Shown here: in pieces, positions 43,763 to 53,980 of the stretch
Layout of the letters: every line of letters begins with the position of its first letter
Position numbering within the stretch: the stretch's first letter is position 1
NCBI GenBank assembly: GCA_040755295.1
Contig: JBFMBK010000004.1
Span: 62,001 to 126,000 of the forward strand
Direction: 5' to 3'
Origin: Bacillota bacterium
GTDB taxonomy: Bacteria; Bacillota; Desulfotomaculia; Desulfotomaculales; Ammonificaceae
Length of the DNA: 64,000 nt
Notes under the pieces: model-generated
Told to the model about the DNA's origin: nothing
The model's input: the letters and a program-made list of their open reading frames with translations, nothing else
Database searches by the model: none
Program-made: the position numbers and the translations under genes

Positions 43763-43820
43763 CCCGTGTATTTAAAATAGGACTTTAAAAGAATTCACCA
43801 TATAGTATAATCTAGTTACC
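43763..43820 (+). promoter_or_regulatory. promoter of the first multiheme cytochrome gene
   Basis: TATAAT at 43806-43811. The block from CCGTGTATTT (43764) through TAGGACTTTA and CATATAGTATAAT to GTTACC is nearly the same as that before the second cytochrome gene, so the promoter was duplicated with the gene. The -35 region is not canonical, so an activator or alternative factor is possible. Confidence 0.55.
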
Positions 43821-43884
43821 CGTCCGTAAAGTTCCACAACCAGGCAACCGACGGAAGTATAAACAGCCGGATACGGGAACTTTT

Positions 43885-46800
43885 ATGCTAAAATTATTTA
43901 TCGTTCTTGCAATAGCCGTATTATCAGCACTGGCCTTTGCCGCGCCGGCCTTCGCCTGGACCCACGGGCAATTCACCATAACCACCGACGCCTGCGCCGG
44001 TTGCCACGTCGCGCACGCCGCCCCGGCGCCGAAGCTGTTGAAGTCCGGGCCCGTTCAGACCGAGTTCTGCTATCTCTGCCACGGACAGGGCACCACCAGT
44101 GCCCCTTACGACGTCCAGTACGGCAAGACCTTCGGCCAGAGTGAGGTTTACCCTTCCACCGCCGGCGGGTTTGAAAAGCTTTGGGTCGGGCCTGAGGCCG
44201 GCGACTACCAAGACGTCACCTCCCGGCACACCGTATGGGGATACCTTCCGGACGCTCTCAACGTGGCCGGGGTTTGGGACGGCGAGGGCTCCCGGTATTT
44301 CACCATACCGGGGGGCACCGATACCCTGACCGGCAACGGCCTCACCTGCGGTACCTGCCACGACCCCCACGCCGGCGGCAAGACCCCGGACGGCAGCGGC
44401 TACATCAGCGGGAACCCCCGGTTGCTGCGCACCGCCATCCTCGGCCAAACCGTTGACGGCGTCAGGTTCAAAGTGGAGGATATCGGCACGTCATCTTACG
44501 GCGGGTCGAGTTCGGACATATTCCGGGTTACCGAATACAAAGATGGCGGCACCGCCTGGTGCGGCGCCTGCCATGACAAGTTTAATCCCCCGAGCGACGG
44601 GGACGGGCACGCAAGCCAATATCTGGACATGTGGCGTCATCCCATGGACGCGCATGTCCTGCCGCCGCCCGACTTCGACGGCAGCCTCGCCTCCGGGACG
44701 CCCCTGGAGCAGCCCGGCACCGTGGGGCACGTGACCTGTCTTACGTGCCACCGGGCGCACGGCGCCACGGTTACCGTAAGCGGCTGGGCGTCCGCTTGGC
44801 CGCGGGACAACGGGGCCGTGGGAGACACCACGGCGCTTTTGCGGATGGACAACCGGGGGATGTGCTACAACTGTCACGGGGCGGGAGAGTATAACTGCTG
44901 GAAAGACACCAGGCTGGACTGCGCCGGGTGCCACTCCGGCGGCGGGGGCGGCGCCGTCGCCCACGCGGCGGACAACCCCGGGGAATGGTGCATGGACTGT
45001 CACTTGGACCAGAGCCATGCGACCCATTTCGATACCACCGGCAAGGGTCCCGGCATTCCCGAGGACGAAAGCGGATGTTCCGTATGCCACACGGCGTCGA
45101 TTCCGGAGCTCAATGCTAATGCCTGTGACACCTGCCACAGTCCGGGCGGGGCGTTCAACGGCGTACAGATGGCGCAGGCCGCTTGGGCCGAGGGCATTTA
45201 CGAGTCCGGCGGCGCCGCGTTGAAATCCGGGAAGGAGCAGTGGTGCGCAAGCTGCCACGATGACGATCCGGCATTCAGCAAGCAGCAGTCTGTCGAAATC
45301 ATCGTAGATAATCCGGCCGGAACGTTTACCGGTAACTGGCCGACTTCTTCATGGGCCCCTGGGTACTACGGCAGCGACTATGCTTACCACAGCGCAGGCG
45401 CGGGCAGCGATACCTTCACCTGGACGCCGACGATTTCCACTCCCGGGACCTACACTGTGTATGCCCGGTGGACTCAAGATCCCACCCGCGCTCCCGATGC
45501 CGCATACACCATTTATCACGACGGCGGCACTGCGGTGGTTATGGTAGACCAGCGCGCCAACGGCGGGACCTGGTACTTGCTCGGCACATATACTTTCGAC
45601 GGGACGGGGGACAAGGTAGAGCTTATCGAGAACCCGAACGGTTACGTTATCGCAGACGCCCTCCTGTTCGAGTCGGGCGGCCCCGGAACCTACGCGCCTA
45701 ATGTTTCCGGTGATAATGCCACCTATGGTTTTTATGTCACCGGACACAACATTGACTGCTTGTCGTGTCACGATGCCTCCAAGCGACATATCGACGGCGA
45801 GCACAGGACCTATGACGCCGGAGTGACCGACTATTCAAACAGTTATCGTCTGAAAAATATAAGCGGTCAGCCGGCCATGATAGTCCCGCGGCCGCTGCAT
45901 CCGGTCGCTAGTAATCCGATTAACTATCCGGAAGATTTCGCCCTTTGTTTCAGTTGCCATAATAAGAATCAAGTCTTGAGCGCCACCGGCGCCCCGGACA
46001 AAACAAATTTTTGGAACAACGATGACAGTCCCGCGAATTCCCATAACATCCACCTGGGCATCTATACCAACCACTTCGACTCCGACTGGGACGGAACGAC
46101 TGACTCTTCAGAGAGCTGTGTCGCTTGTCATAATGTGCACGGATCGCCTTCGCGGGCCATGATCCGGCATGGAGAACTGATCAGCACGCCCGGAACCACG
46201 AATAAAGTGCCGGCGCTCAATTTCGCTTACCTGACATCACCGCCGCCCGGGTCCACGGCCACGGCTACCTGGACATTCACTGTCGCCGAAGACGGCGATT
46301 ATAACGTTTATGCCTGGTGGAAAGCAAGTACCAACCGGGCCACGGACGCCCCTTATACCATCAACTACAGCGGCGGCTCGCAGACCATCGATGTGAATCA
46401 GGAAATCAACGGCAGCCAGTGGAACCTTCTGGGAACGTTCTATTTTGATACCGGCACCCCGGGGTCTATAATGCTGGGCAATGACGCTAATGAGTATGTT
46501 ATAGCTGACGCCGTCAGAATCGAGAAGGTCGGCGGCGGCACGCCCGATATCGTCATGGACGAAGAGCAAGCCACATATGTAAGCGCGTGGACCTATGTGT
46601 CGGGAGACGCGGCGGCGTACAACAGCGACTACCGGTGGCATGCCAAGCCGGGCGGAGTCTTTGATCCAAACGCCACGCTGGAGGAAAGTATCGGCGGTAT
46701 GATGAATTACAGTTCCGGATCACTTGCCGGCAACCATGTATGCCAGGCTTGCCATAACGCGGTTTCTTATTACCGGACACCCAATTTGAGCCCAAAGGTG

Positions 46801-47511
46801 ACGAACGCCAAATCTACTCCCGATACGGTATCCAGTAGCGGTCAGTTGATACTACTTACCGCCTCAGTGCAAGACCCGGACGGCGACTTCAACGGGAATA
46901 TTATTGTGAACCTCACCAGTATCGGCGGCAGCGCGAATCAGCAAATGTACGACGACGGGACTCACGGGGATGTCCTTGGGGGCGATGGTACTTATAGCTA
47001 CATGACAACTATCGCCTCAGGCACTATCGATACGCCCAAGGCCCTTACCGTCACGGCGACCGATGGCGCCGCCAATCAGGGTGAGGCGTCGATAAATTTA
47101 AACGTTGTAGAGGCCGGCTGTATCTATGTAGACAATGCCGATGCGACATTTATTGGTAGTTGGACCCTGGTGTCCGGAGATTCGGCTTCTTATCGAAGCG
47201 ATTACCGTTACCGGGCCGCGGGGGATGGTTCCTCCACAGCCACCTGGGTCCCCGAAATCCTAACTTCCGGAAGTTACAGTGTCTACGCCTGGTGGAAAAC
47301 TCATTCCAACCGGGCCACGGATGCCCCCTATACGGTCTATTACGACGGCGGTTCCCAGACGATCGATGTGAACCAGGAGATTAACGGCAGCCAGTGGAAC
47401 CTGCTCGGAACGTTTACCTTTGCCGCCGGCACCGCGGGTTCTGTCGTGCTGAGCAATGACGCCAATGAGTATGTCATTGCCGATGCCGTTAAATTCAAGC
47501 CGCAGCCGTAG
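43885..47511 (+). CDS. secreted 15-heme c-type cytochrome with golvesin-like domains
   Basis: 1208 residues with a signal peptide (APAFA-W) and 15 CxxCH heme sites: eleven between residues 37 and 457 (CAGCH, CYLCH, CGTCH, CGACH, CLTCH, CYNCH, CAGCH, CMDCH, CSVCH, CDTCH, CASCH), three at about 624, 687 and 744 (CLSCH, CFSCH, CVACH) and one at 952 (CQACH). Between and after them lie beta domains of golvesin/xanthan-lyase type (472-600, a rearranged copy at 788-920, and 1081-1208) and an Ig-like domain (969-1075). No SLH, LPXTG or transmembrane anchor. A role in electron transfer at or beyond the cell wall is inferred. No maturation genes nearby. Confidence 0.9.
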   Translation: MLKLFIVLAIAVLSALAFAAPAFAWTHGQFTITTDACAGCHVAHAAPAPKLLKSGPVQTEFCYLCHGQGTTSAPYDVQYGKTFGQSEVYPSTAGGFEKLWVGPEAGDYQDVTSRHTVWGYLPDALNVAGVWDGEGSRYFTIPGGTDTLTGNGLTCGTCHDPHAGGKTPDGSGYISGNPRLLRTAILGQTVDGVRFKVEDIGTSSYGGSSSDIFRVTEYKDGGTAWCGACHDKFNPPSDGDGHASQYLDMWRHPMDAHVLPPPDFDGSLASGTPLEQPGTVGHVTCLTCHRAHGATVTVSGWASAWPRDNGAVGDTTALLRMDNRGMCYNCHGAGEYNCWKDTRLDCAGCHSGGGGGAVAHAADNPGEWCMDCHLDQSHATHFDTTGKGPGIPEDESGCSVCHTASIPELNANACDTCHSPGGAFNGVQMAQAAWAEGIYESGGAALKSGKEQWCASCHDDDPAFSKQQSVEIIVDNPAGTFTGNWPTSSWAPGYYGSDYAYHSAGAGSDTFTWTPTISTPGTYTVYARWTQDPTRAPDAAYTIYHDGGTAVVMVDQRANGGTWYLLGTYTFDGTGDKVELIENPNGYVIADALLFESGGPGTYAPNVSGDNATYGFYVTGHNIDCLSCHDASKRHIDGEHRTYDAGVTDYSNSYRLKNISGQPAMIVPRPLHPVASNPINYPEDFALCFSCHNKNQVLSATGAPDKTNFWNNDDSPANSHNIHLGIYTNHFDSDWDGTTDSSESCVACHNVHGSPSRAMIRHGELISTPGTTNKVPALNFAYLTSPPPGSTATATWTFTVAEDGDYNVYAWWKASTNRATDAPYTINYSGGSQTIDVNQEINGSQWNLLGTFYFDTGTPGSIMLGNDANEYVIADAVRIEKVGGGTPDIVMDEEQATYVSAWTYVSGDAAAYNSDYRWHAKPGGVFDPNATLEESIGGMMNYSSGSLAGNHVCQACHNAVSYYRTPNLSPKVTNAKSTPDTVSSSGQLILLTASVQDPDGDFNGNIIVNLTSIGGSANQQMYDDGTHGDVLGGDGTYSYMTTIASGTIDTPKALTVTATDGAANQGEASINLNVVEAGCIYVDNADATFIGSWTLVSGDSASYRSDYRYRAAGDGSSTATWVPEILTSGSYSVYAWWKTHSNRATDAPYTVYYDGGSQTIDVNQEINGSQWNLLGTFTFAAGTAGSVVLSNDANEYVIADAVKFKPQP

Positions 47512-47572
47512 CTGGCGACAAAACGACGCCTGGCGAGCCGCATAGTCAATGATCAGCCTCAAATAGTCTTAT

Positions 47573-47632
47573 AGCCGTGTATTTGAAAATAGGACTCTAT
47601 TTATAACCAGCCATATAGTATAATTTGTTTAC
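47573..47632 (+). promoter_or_regulatory. promoter of the second multiheme cytochrome gene
   Basis: GCCGTGTATTTGAAAATAGGACTCTAT...CATATAGTATAAT with TATAAT at 47619-47624, the counterpart of the block at 43763-43820. Own promoter implies independent expression of the second gene. Confidence 0.55.
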
Positions 47633-47685
47633 CAACCCTTAATGCACCAGAACCAAGCGACGCACAAGGAGCCGGGCCGGACGAT

Positions 47686-50600
47686 ATGAGGAAGCTGTTA
47701 GGCGTTCTTGCAATTACCGTGATATCGGCGCTGGCTTATGCCGCGCCGGCCTTTGCCTGGACCCACGGGCAGTTCACCGTTACCACCGACGCCTGCGCCG
47801 GTTGCCACATAGCGCACGCCGCCCCGGCGCCGAAGCTTTTAAAGGCCGGGCCCACCCAGACCGAGTTCTGCTATCTCTGCCATGGGGAGGGTACCACAAG
47901 CGCCCCGTACGACGTTCAATACGGCAAGACTTTCGGCTGGGGGGCGGCTTACACCTCCACCGCCGGCGGTTTTGAGAAGCTGTGGGTCGGGCCCGGCGCC
48001 GGCGACTACCAAACGGTTACCTCCCGGCATACCGTGTGGGGATACCTTCCCGACGGCCTTAACGACGCCGGGGCTTGGGACGGCGAGGGCTCCCGGTATT
48101 TCACCATACCGGGGGGCACCGATACCCTGACCGGCAACGGTCTCACCTGCGGTACCTGCCACGATCCGCACGCCGGCGGCAAGACCCCGGACGGCAGCGG
48201 CTACATCACCGGAAACCCCCGGCTGCTGCGCACCGCCATCCTCGGCGAAACCGTAGATAACGTTAGGTTCAAGGTGCAGGATATCGGCACGTCTTCTTAC
48301 GGCGGGTCGAGTTCGGATATCTTCCGGGTGACCGAATACAAAGATGGCGGCACCGCCTGGTGCGGCGCCTGCCATAACAAGTTTAATCCCCCGAGTGACG
48401 GGGACGGGCACGCGAGCCAATACCTGGACATGTGGCGTCATCCCATGGACGCGCACGTCCTGCCGCCGCCCGATTTCGACGGCAGCCTCGCGACCGGGAC
48501 GCCCTTGGAAACTCCCGGGACCTCCCAGCATGTGGCCTGTTTATCGTGCCACCGGGCGCACGGCGCCACGGCCTCAATGACCGGCTGGGCGACAGCCTGG
48601 CCGCGGGACAACGGGGCCGTGGGCGATACCTCGGCGCTTTTGCGGATGGACAGCCGCGGCATCTGCTACAACTGCCACGGCGCGGGACAGTATAACTGTT
48701 GGAACGACACCCGAATGGACTGCGCCGGGTGCCACTCGGGAGGCGGGGGAGGCGGCGCACATCCCATAGACAATCCCGGGGATTGGTGCATGGACTGCCA
48801 TTTAGACCAGAGTCATGCGACCCATTTCGATACCACCGGCAAGGGTCCCGACATTCCCGAGGACGAGACCGGATGCTCCGTATGCCACGCGGCGTATATA
48901 CCGGTCCTGAATGCTAATGCTTGCGACACCTGCCACAGTCCCGGCGGCGCCTTTGACGGCGTGAACGATCCCGATACCGGCGCCCTGGCCAATTGGGCCG
49001 CGGGGGTTTACAAGATGGACGGCAGGACCTTGAAGTCAGGGAAGGAGCATTGGTGCGCCGGGTGTCACGACAATGGGACATCTTTCAGCAAGCCCAAGAT
49101 CGCGGACGTCATCGTGGACAATTTAGACGCCGCCTTTACCCCGTCGGAAGCGGCCTGGGTGCATACAACCAGCCAACCTTATCAGTTTTATGGTGCCGAT
49201 TGCCAGTACCATTCGGCGGGCGGGGACGGCAGCGCAACAGCGACCTGGGTACCCGACATTGCGATACCGGGTGACTACAGAGTTTACGCCCGGTGGACGT
49301 CAAACAGTTATCGCGCCACCAGCGTTCCTTACACGATCAACGATGCCGCCGGCGCTCATACCGTATGGGTGAATCAACAGTTGAATGGAGGAACCTGGTA
49401 CCTGCTGGGCACTTATAATTTTGCAGCGGGAACTTCCGGTTCCGTGGTATTGGCTGATAACGCCACCGGGGGGACCAATATCATTGCGGATGCGGTTTGG
49501 TTTGAGAATATCTATTATAGCGGAACGTACGCTCCCAACGTCATCGGGGATAACAGCAGCTATGGTTATTACATTAACGGCCATAAGCAAAGCTGCACGG
49601 TCTGTCACGACCCCGCCATTAGGCATATCGACCATAAATACAGGACCTACGAGGTCACTGAAGGTACTCCGTGCGAGGTGGTTACCAGCTACGAGGACGG
49701 CTACCGGCTGGCGGACGTGGCGGGCAAGAGACCGATGGTCGTTCCCAAAGCGTCGGTCGTGAACCCCAACGTCCTGGATCCCGATGAGTTCGCACTGTGC
49801 TTTAAGTGTCATGTTTCCGGGCCCGTCCTGTCCACGACGCCCGAGAATACGAATTTCCATCGTGACACTGACCCATATAACCGCAACTTCCACTGGTACC
49901 ATCTTTCCATGCAGCAACAAATTTGGGATTCCGACTGGGACGCCGTAATAAGTGACACACAAAGCACGTGGGGCGACAGCCTGGACTCCATGGCCGGCTG
50001 TACCACCTGCCATAATGTGCACGGCTCGCCGACCCCGACCATGATCCGCCACGGCGAGTTGATCAGTTCCCCGGGCACCACGAACAAGGTCCCGTCTTTT
50101 GACTTTGCCTACGCCCGGGAAGTGGGCGTGCGGGACAGCACGATAACGTCCGCGTACCCGGACAGCGTCGGCGGCAATTTGAGATTCAACGGCTATGCGG
50201 AAAGACCGAACGGTAACTACGTATGCGGTGATTGCCACGGCGGTTACGTTTACTATTACCGCACGCCGAAGGATATTTCAGCGCCGGTTAATCCCGAGGT
50301 TTCAAACACAAAGGCAGAACCCGTCAGCGTGCTGAACAACGGTACAAGCCCCGTGCTGTTCACCGCCCTGGCGACGGATCCCAACGCGGATCTGAACGGC
50401 GTCACTATTAACCTACTGTCTCTCGGCGGCAGCGCAACCCAGACGATGTACGACAACGGGACGAACGGGGACGCGTTGGCGGGTGACGGAACATACAGCT
50501 ACCGTTTCTCGGGAACCGGCGCCGCTATAGGCAACTATAACTTGACTATTACCGCCGAGGACAGCCTGGGACATACAGATACGGGGCAGGTGACCATAGT

Positions 50601-51030
50601 TGTCCATAATGAGACCGGGGCGGTGATCGTCGACAACCTTGAGGCAACCTTTGCCGGTGCCTGGATTATTTCGACCGGCTTGCCGGCCCAGTTGTGGGGT
50701 GCCAATGCCCACTACCTTACCGCCCTGGGGGCCAGAGACGGAAGCCTAACCACAACCTGGGTGTCGGATATACCTTCATCCGGGAATTACGACGTGTATG
50801 CCAGGTGGACTTCACATTCTTCCAGAGGTACCAGCGTGCCGTACACGGTCTACTATGACGGCGGTTTTCAGACAGTATCGGTCAATCAGCAGCTGAACGG
50901 CGGCACATGGCGCTTATTGGGGACATATGGTTTTACCGCGGGTTCTTCATACTCCGTGGTGCTTTCCAATAACGTCGTCGGAGGCACTAATATATGCGCC
51001 GACGCCGTGAAATGGGTGCCACAGCCGTAG
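47686..51030 (+). CDS. secreted 15-heme c-type cytochrome, tandem paralogue
   Basis: 1114 residues; signal peptide ends APAFA-W. Fifteen CxxCH sites: eleven at 37-460, then CTVCH at about 638, CFKCH at 705, CTTCH at 773 and CGDCH at 847. The first 450 residues are nearly the same as in the upstream gene, the rest is diverged. Golvesin-like domains at 472-610 and 979-1114 flank the last four hemes and an Ig-like domain (869-975). There is one golvesin-like domain fewer than in the paralogue. Glycine-rich loop SGGGGGG after heme 7 in both. Extracytoplasmic electron transfer is inferred. Confidence 0.9.
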   Translation: MRKLLGVLAITVISALAYAAPAFAWTHGQFTVTTDACAGCHIAHAAPAPKLLKAGPTQTEFCYLCHGEGTTSAPYDVQYGKTFGWGAAYTSTAGGFEKLWVGPGAGDYQTVTSRHTVWGYLPDGLNDAGAWDGEGSRYFTIPGGTDTLTGNGLTCGTCHDPHAGGKTPDGSGYITGNPRLLRTAILGETVDNVRFKVQDIGTSSYGGSSSDIFRVTEYKDGGTAWCGACHNKFNPPSDGDGHASQYLDMWRHPMDAHVLPPPDFDGSLATGTPLETPGTSQHVACLSCHRAHGATASMTGWATAWPRDNGAVGDTSALLRMDSRGICYNCHGAGQYNCWNDTRMDCAGCHSGGGGGGAHPIDNPGDWCMDCHLDQSHATHFDTTGKGPDIPEDETGCSVCHAAYIPVLNANACDTCHSPGGAFDGVNDPDTGALANWAAGVYKMDGRTLKSGKEHWCAGCHDNGTSFSKPKIADVIVDNLDAAFTPSEAAWVHTTSQPYQFYGADCQYHSAGGDGSATATWVPDIAIPGDYRVYARWTSNSYRATSVPYTINDAAGAHTVWVNQQLNGGTWYLLGTYNFAAGTSGSVVLADNATGGTNIIADAVWFENIYYSGTYAPNVIGDNSSYGYYINGHKQSCTVCHDPAIRHIDHKYRTYEVTEGTPCEVVTSYEDGYRLADVAGKRPMVVPKASVVNPNVLDPDEFALCFKCHVSGPVLSTTPENTNFHRDTDPYNRNFHWYHLSMQQQIWDSDWDAVISDTQSTWGDSLDSMAGCTTCHNVHGSPTPTMIRHGELISSPGTTNKVPSFDFAYAREVGVRDSTITSAYPDSVGGNLRFNGYAERPNGNYVCGDCHGGYVYYYRTPKDISAPVNPEVSNTKAEPVSVLNNGTSPVLFTALATDPNADLNGVTINLLSLGGSATQTMYDNGTNGDALAGDGTYSYRFSGTGAAIGNYNLTITAEDSLGHTDTGQVTIVVHNETGAVIVDNLEATFAGAWIISTGLPAQLWGANAHYLTALGARDGSLTTTWVSDIPSSGNYDVYARWTSHSSRGTSVPYTVYYDGGFQTVSVNQQLNGGTWRLLGTYGFTAGSSYSVVLSNNVVGGTNICADAVKWVPQP

Positions 51031-51104
51031 CTGATCGGAGAACAATTATTGAAATAAACTTTGCATTAACCGTCGCAGCGGTTTCCGTTACTGCTTTTTG
51101 TATC

Positions 51105-51180
51105 TGCTTCTTCAATTCTGAATTCTACATCTATCTTCTATCTTCTATATTCTGACTATTGACTATTGGCTTCTATCTTA
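51105..51180. repeat. heptamer-repeat stretch before pflB
   Basis: TTCAATTCTGAATTCTAC, ATCTATCTTCTATCTTC, TGACTATTGACTATTGG: words with period 7, ending directly at the pflB stop region. Confidence 0.75.
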
Positions 51181-51181
51181 T

Positions 51182-53410
51182 TCACCGCTCGAAAATCGTC
51201 CGCGCGACGACTTCTTCCTGCTGCTCGCGTGTGAGCCGCACGAAGTTGACGGCGTAGCCGGAGACGCGTACGGTCAGTTGCGGGTACTTCTCCGGGTGGT
51301 CCATGGCGTCCAGGAGGGTTTCGCGGCTGAAGACGTTGACATTCATGTGATGTCCGCCCTTGGCGAAGTACCCGTCGATCAAACCGGCAAGATTTCCGAT
51401 CGCCTCGTCCAGGGTCTTGCCAAGCGCCTTCGGCGCGATAGAAAAGGTGTATGAGATGCCGTCCAGCGCATGCTCGTAAGGGATCTTGGCCACTGATGCC
51501 AGCGAGGCCACCGCGCCGTGGGTGTCTCTGCCGTGCATCGGATTGGCCCCCGGCGCGAACGGCTCGCCGCGGCGACGCCCGTCGGGTGTGGCGCCGGTCA
51601 TCTTGCCGTAAACGACGTTGCTGGTGATCGTGAGAATGGACAGCGTATGGACGGCGTCGCGGTATGCCGGGCGTTCCTTGAGTTTCTCATCGAAGAGTAC
51701 CACGCACTCGCGCGCGATCGAGTCCACCCGCTCGTCGTTGTTGCCGAACCACGGGGCTTGCCCCTCGAGCTGGAATTCGGCGGCGATACCCCGGTCGTCG
51801 AGTTTCGGGGTCACCTTCGCGTACTTAATGGCCGAGAGCGAGTCCGCCAGTACCGACAGGCCGGCCATGCCGAAGGCCATAAACCGCCTGACGTGCGTGT
51901 CGTGAAGCGCCATCTGGAGGCTTTCGTAAGCGTACCTGTCGTGCATGTAGTGGATGACGTTCATGGTATCGACGTACTTGCCCGCAAGCCATGTCAGCGT
52001 CTTTTGAAACGCGTCCCAAACCGCCTCGAACGCCAGCGGTTCCTCCCGGACACGGTAGAATTCGGGCGCGACTCCGGCGCCCGAGATCTCGTCCCGGCCC
52101 CCGTTCAGCGTCAGCAACAGCGCCTTCGGCAAATTGGAACGGGCGCCGAAAAACTGCATGTCCCGGCCGACCTTCATCGCGGAGACGCAGCAGGCGATGG
52201 CGTAGTCGTCGCCGAAAATCGGCCGCATAAGGTCGTCGTTCTCGTACTGGATGGAGCTGGTATCGTACGAAACCCCGGCTGCGAACCGCTTGAAAGGCTC
52301 CGGCAACGCCCGCGCCCACAGGACGGAGAGGTTGGGTTCCGGCGCCGGGCCCAGGTTGTAAAGCGTCTGAAGATACCTGAAACTGGTCCTGGTCACGAGC
52401 GTCCGGCCGTCCTGCCCCATTCCGCCGAGGGCCTCTGTAATCCATAAAGGGTCTCCCGCAAAAAGCTCGTCGTACGCGCGGGTCCGCAACTGCCTGGCCA
52501 GCCTCAACTTTATCACGAAGTCGTCTACCAGTTCCTGCGCCTTTTCCTCGGTCAGTGTTCCGTCGCGTATGTCCCGGCTGATGTATATGTCGAGGAAGGT
52601 GCTTGTCCTTCCCAGGGACATGGCGGCGCCGTTCTGCTGCTTTATGGCGCCCAGATAGCCGAAATAAAGCCATTGAAAGGCTTCGCGGGCGTTCGCGGCG
52701 GGCTGCGAGATGTCGAAGCCGTACGCGCGGGCCATTTCCTTCAATTCTTCCAGCGCCGCGATCTGGTCGTGAACTTCCTCGCGCAGCCTTATGGTGTCGA
52801 CGGTTATCGTGGTTAGTTCCGGGCTTCTTAGGTCGCTTCGCTTTTCCTCGATCAGGTGGTCCACGCCGTAAAGCGCCACGCGCCGGTAGTCGCCGATGAT
52901 GCGGCCCCTGCCGTACGCGTCGGGCAGACCGGTGATGATGCCGCATTTTCTCAGGGCGCGCATCTCGTCGGTATAGACCGAGAATACCCCTTCATTGTGC
53001 GTTCTGCGATATTTATGGAATATCTCGCACACCTTCGGCTCAAGGTTCGCCCCGTATTCGTTGCAGGCCATCTCCGCCATACGGATACCGCCCCAGGGGT
53101 TTACCGCCCTTTTCAAAGGTTCGTCCGTCTGGAGCCCGACGATGATCTCCAGTTCCTTATCCAGGTATCCCGGGGGATGGGTTGTGATTCCTGCTGCGGT
53201 GGCGGCGTCGACTGCCAGCACTCCGCCGCGTCTTAACTCCTCGGCGAGAAGGAATTGACATTTCGCCCAGAGCTTTTCGGTCCTTCCGGTCGGTCCCAAA
53301 AGGAAAGACCCGTCGCCCGTGTAAGGCTCATAGTTTTTCTGGATAAAGTCGCGGACGTTGATCTCCTGACGCCAGGTATGGCCTGAAAGACCCGGCAGAT
53401 AATCGTCCAT
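51182..53410 (-). CDS. pflB: pyruvate formate-lyase (formate C-acetyltransferase)
   Basis: A glycyl-radical enzyme converting pyruvate and CoA to formate and acetyl-CoA. The active-site cysteine pair is in [15 protein letters not shown], and the radical glycine is in [14 protein letters not shown] near the C-terminus. 742 residues and the PFL landmarks [19 protein letters not shown] and [16 protein letters not shown] match true PflB, as opposed to glycerol dehydratase-type relatives. ATG with a weak GGGATAAG upstream. The activase gene is displaced by the cytochrome pair. Confidence 0.95.
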   Translation of the reverse strand: MDDYLPGLSGHTWRQEINVRDFIQKNYEPYTGDGSFLLGPTGRTEKLWAKCQFLLAEELRRGGVLAVDAATAAGITTHPPGYLDKELEIIVGLQTDEPLKRAVNPWGGIRMAEMACNEYGANLEPKVCEIFHKYRRTHNEGVFSVYTDEMRALRKCGIITGLPDAYGRGRIIGDYRRVALYGVDHLIEEKRSDLRSPELTTITVDTIRLREEVHDQIAALEELKEMARAYGFDISQPAANAREAFQWLYFGYLGAIKQQNGAAMSLGRTSTFLDIYISRDIRDGTLTEEKAQELVDDFVIKLRLARQLRTRAYDELFAGDPLWITEALGGMGQDGRTLVTRTSFRYLQTLYNLGPAPEPNLSVLWARALPEPFKRFAAGVSYDTSSIQYENDDLMRPIFGDDYAIACCVSAMKVGRDMQFFGARSNLPKALLLTLNGGRDEISGAGVAPEFYRVREEPLAFEAVWDAFQKTLTWLAGKYVDTMNVIHYMHDRYAYESLQMALHDTHVRRFMAFGMAGLSVLADSLSAIKYAKVTPKLDDRGIAAEFQLEGQAPWFGNNDERVDSIARECVVLFDEKLKERPAYRDAVHTLSILTITSNVVYGKMTGATPDGRRRGEPFAPGANPMHGRDTHGAVASLASVAKIPYEHALDGISYTFSIAPKALGKTLDEAIGNLAGLIDGYFAKGGHHMNVNVFSRETLLDAMDHPEKYPQLTVRVSGYAVNFVRLTREQQEEVVARTIFER

Positions 53411-53419
53411 AAAGTCTTA

Positions 53420-53980
53420 TCCCCTATTCAGTAGACAGTAATCGGTAGTCAGTAGTTGCAAGTCCCGAGTCGCGAGTCAAAATCCAGTAATAAGTAAACA
53501 GCAGACAGAAATCGCGAGTGACATAGTTAAGTCCTTAGTCGAAAGTCCTCAGTCCTCAGTCCTAAAACGGGAAGAAACGCAGTCGAAAGTTCTCGGTCCA
53601 AAGTTTGACGATAGTCCGTATTTAAATTCTATATTCTACATTCCGTCTACTACCTAAGTTTCCGTTCTTTCCGGTTTCACGGGACTTTTCTTATTATCTC
53701 CCGAAGGTGCGGGGCGAATGAGGGCGGAGGGAAAAGTGGCCTTTAAATAAGGAAAAGGTGGGTAAAACCCACCCTACAAATTGCGAGTTATGAGTTGCGA
53801 GTTACGGATTACGGTTACGTGTTAAGTCCTCAGTCGAAAGTCCTCAGTCCTTAGTCCGGGAGCGAGTCAGGGATAGCCTTTAAATTCGGGCGCCTGAATT
53901 CCGGTTTTATGGTTGTACATTCTATATTCTGACTACCGACTACTGACTACTGACTACCGACTATGACTACTGACTACTGA
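53420..53980. repeat. heptamer-repeat field between pflB and glgP
   Basis: About 560 bp of heptamer blocks: AGTAGACAGTAATCGGTAG, GTCCCGAGTCGCGAGTC, AGTCGAAAGTCCTCAGTCC, GCGAGTTATGAGTTGCGAG, and at the end ACTGACTACTGACTACCGAC. An internal AT-free GC-richer piece (53690-53740) is not repetitive. No gene. Confidence 0.85.

Noticed and set aside
43924-45258. Long antisense frames under the cytochrome genes
   Set aside because: They arise from the GC-rich codon pattern and heme motifs of the real genes; products are Gly/Val/Arg-rich without domain features.
51518-52447. 309-codon frame opposite pflB
   Set aside because: Shadow of the strongly supported pflB; no start signal.
53420-53980. Repeat field considered as a CRISPR array
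   Set aside because: The units are 7 bp with changing words and no constant spacer length or cas genes.
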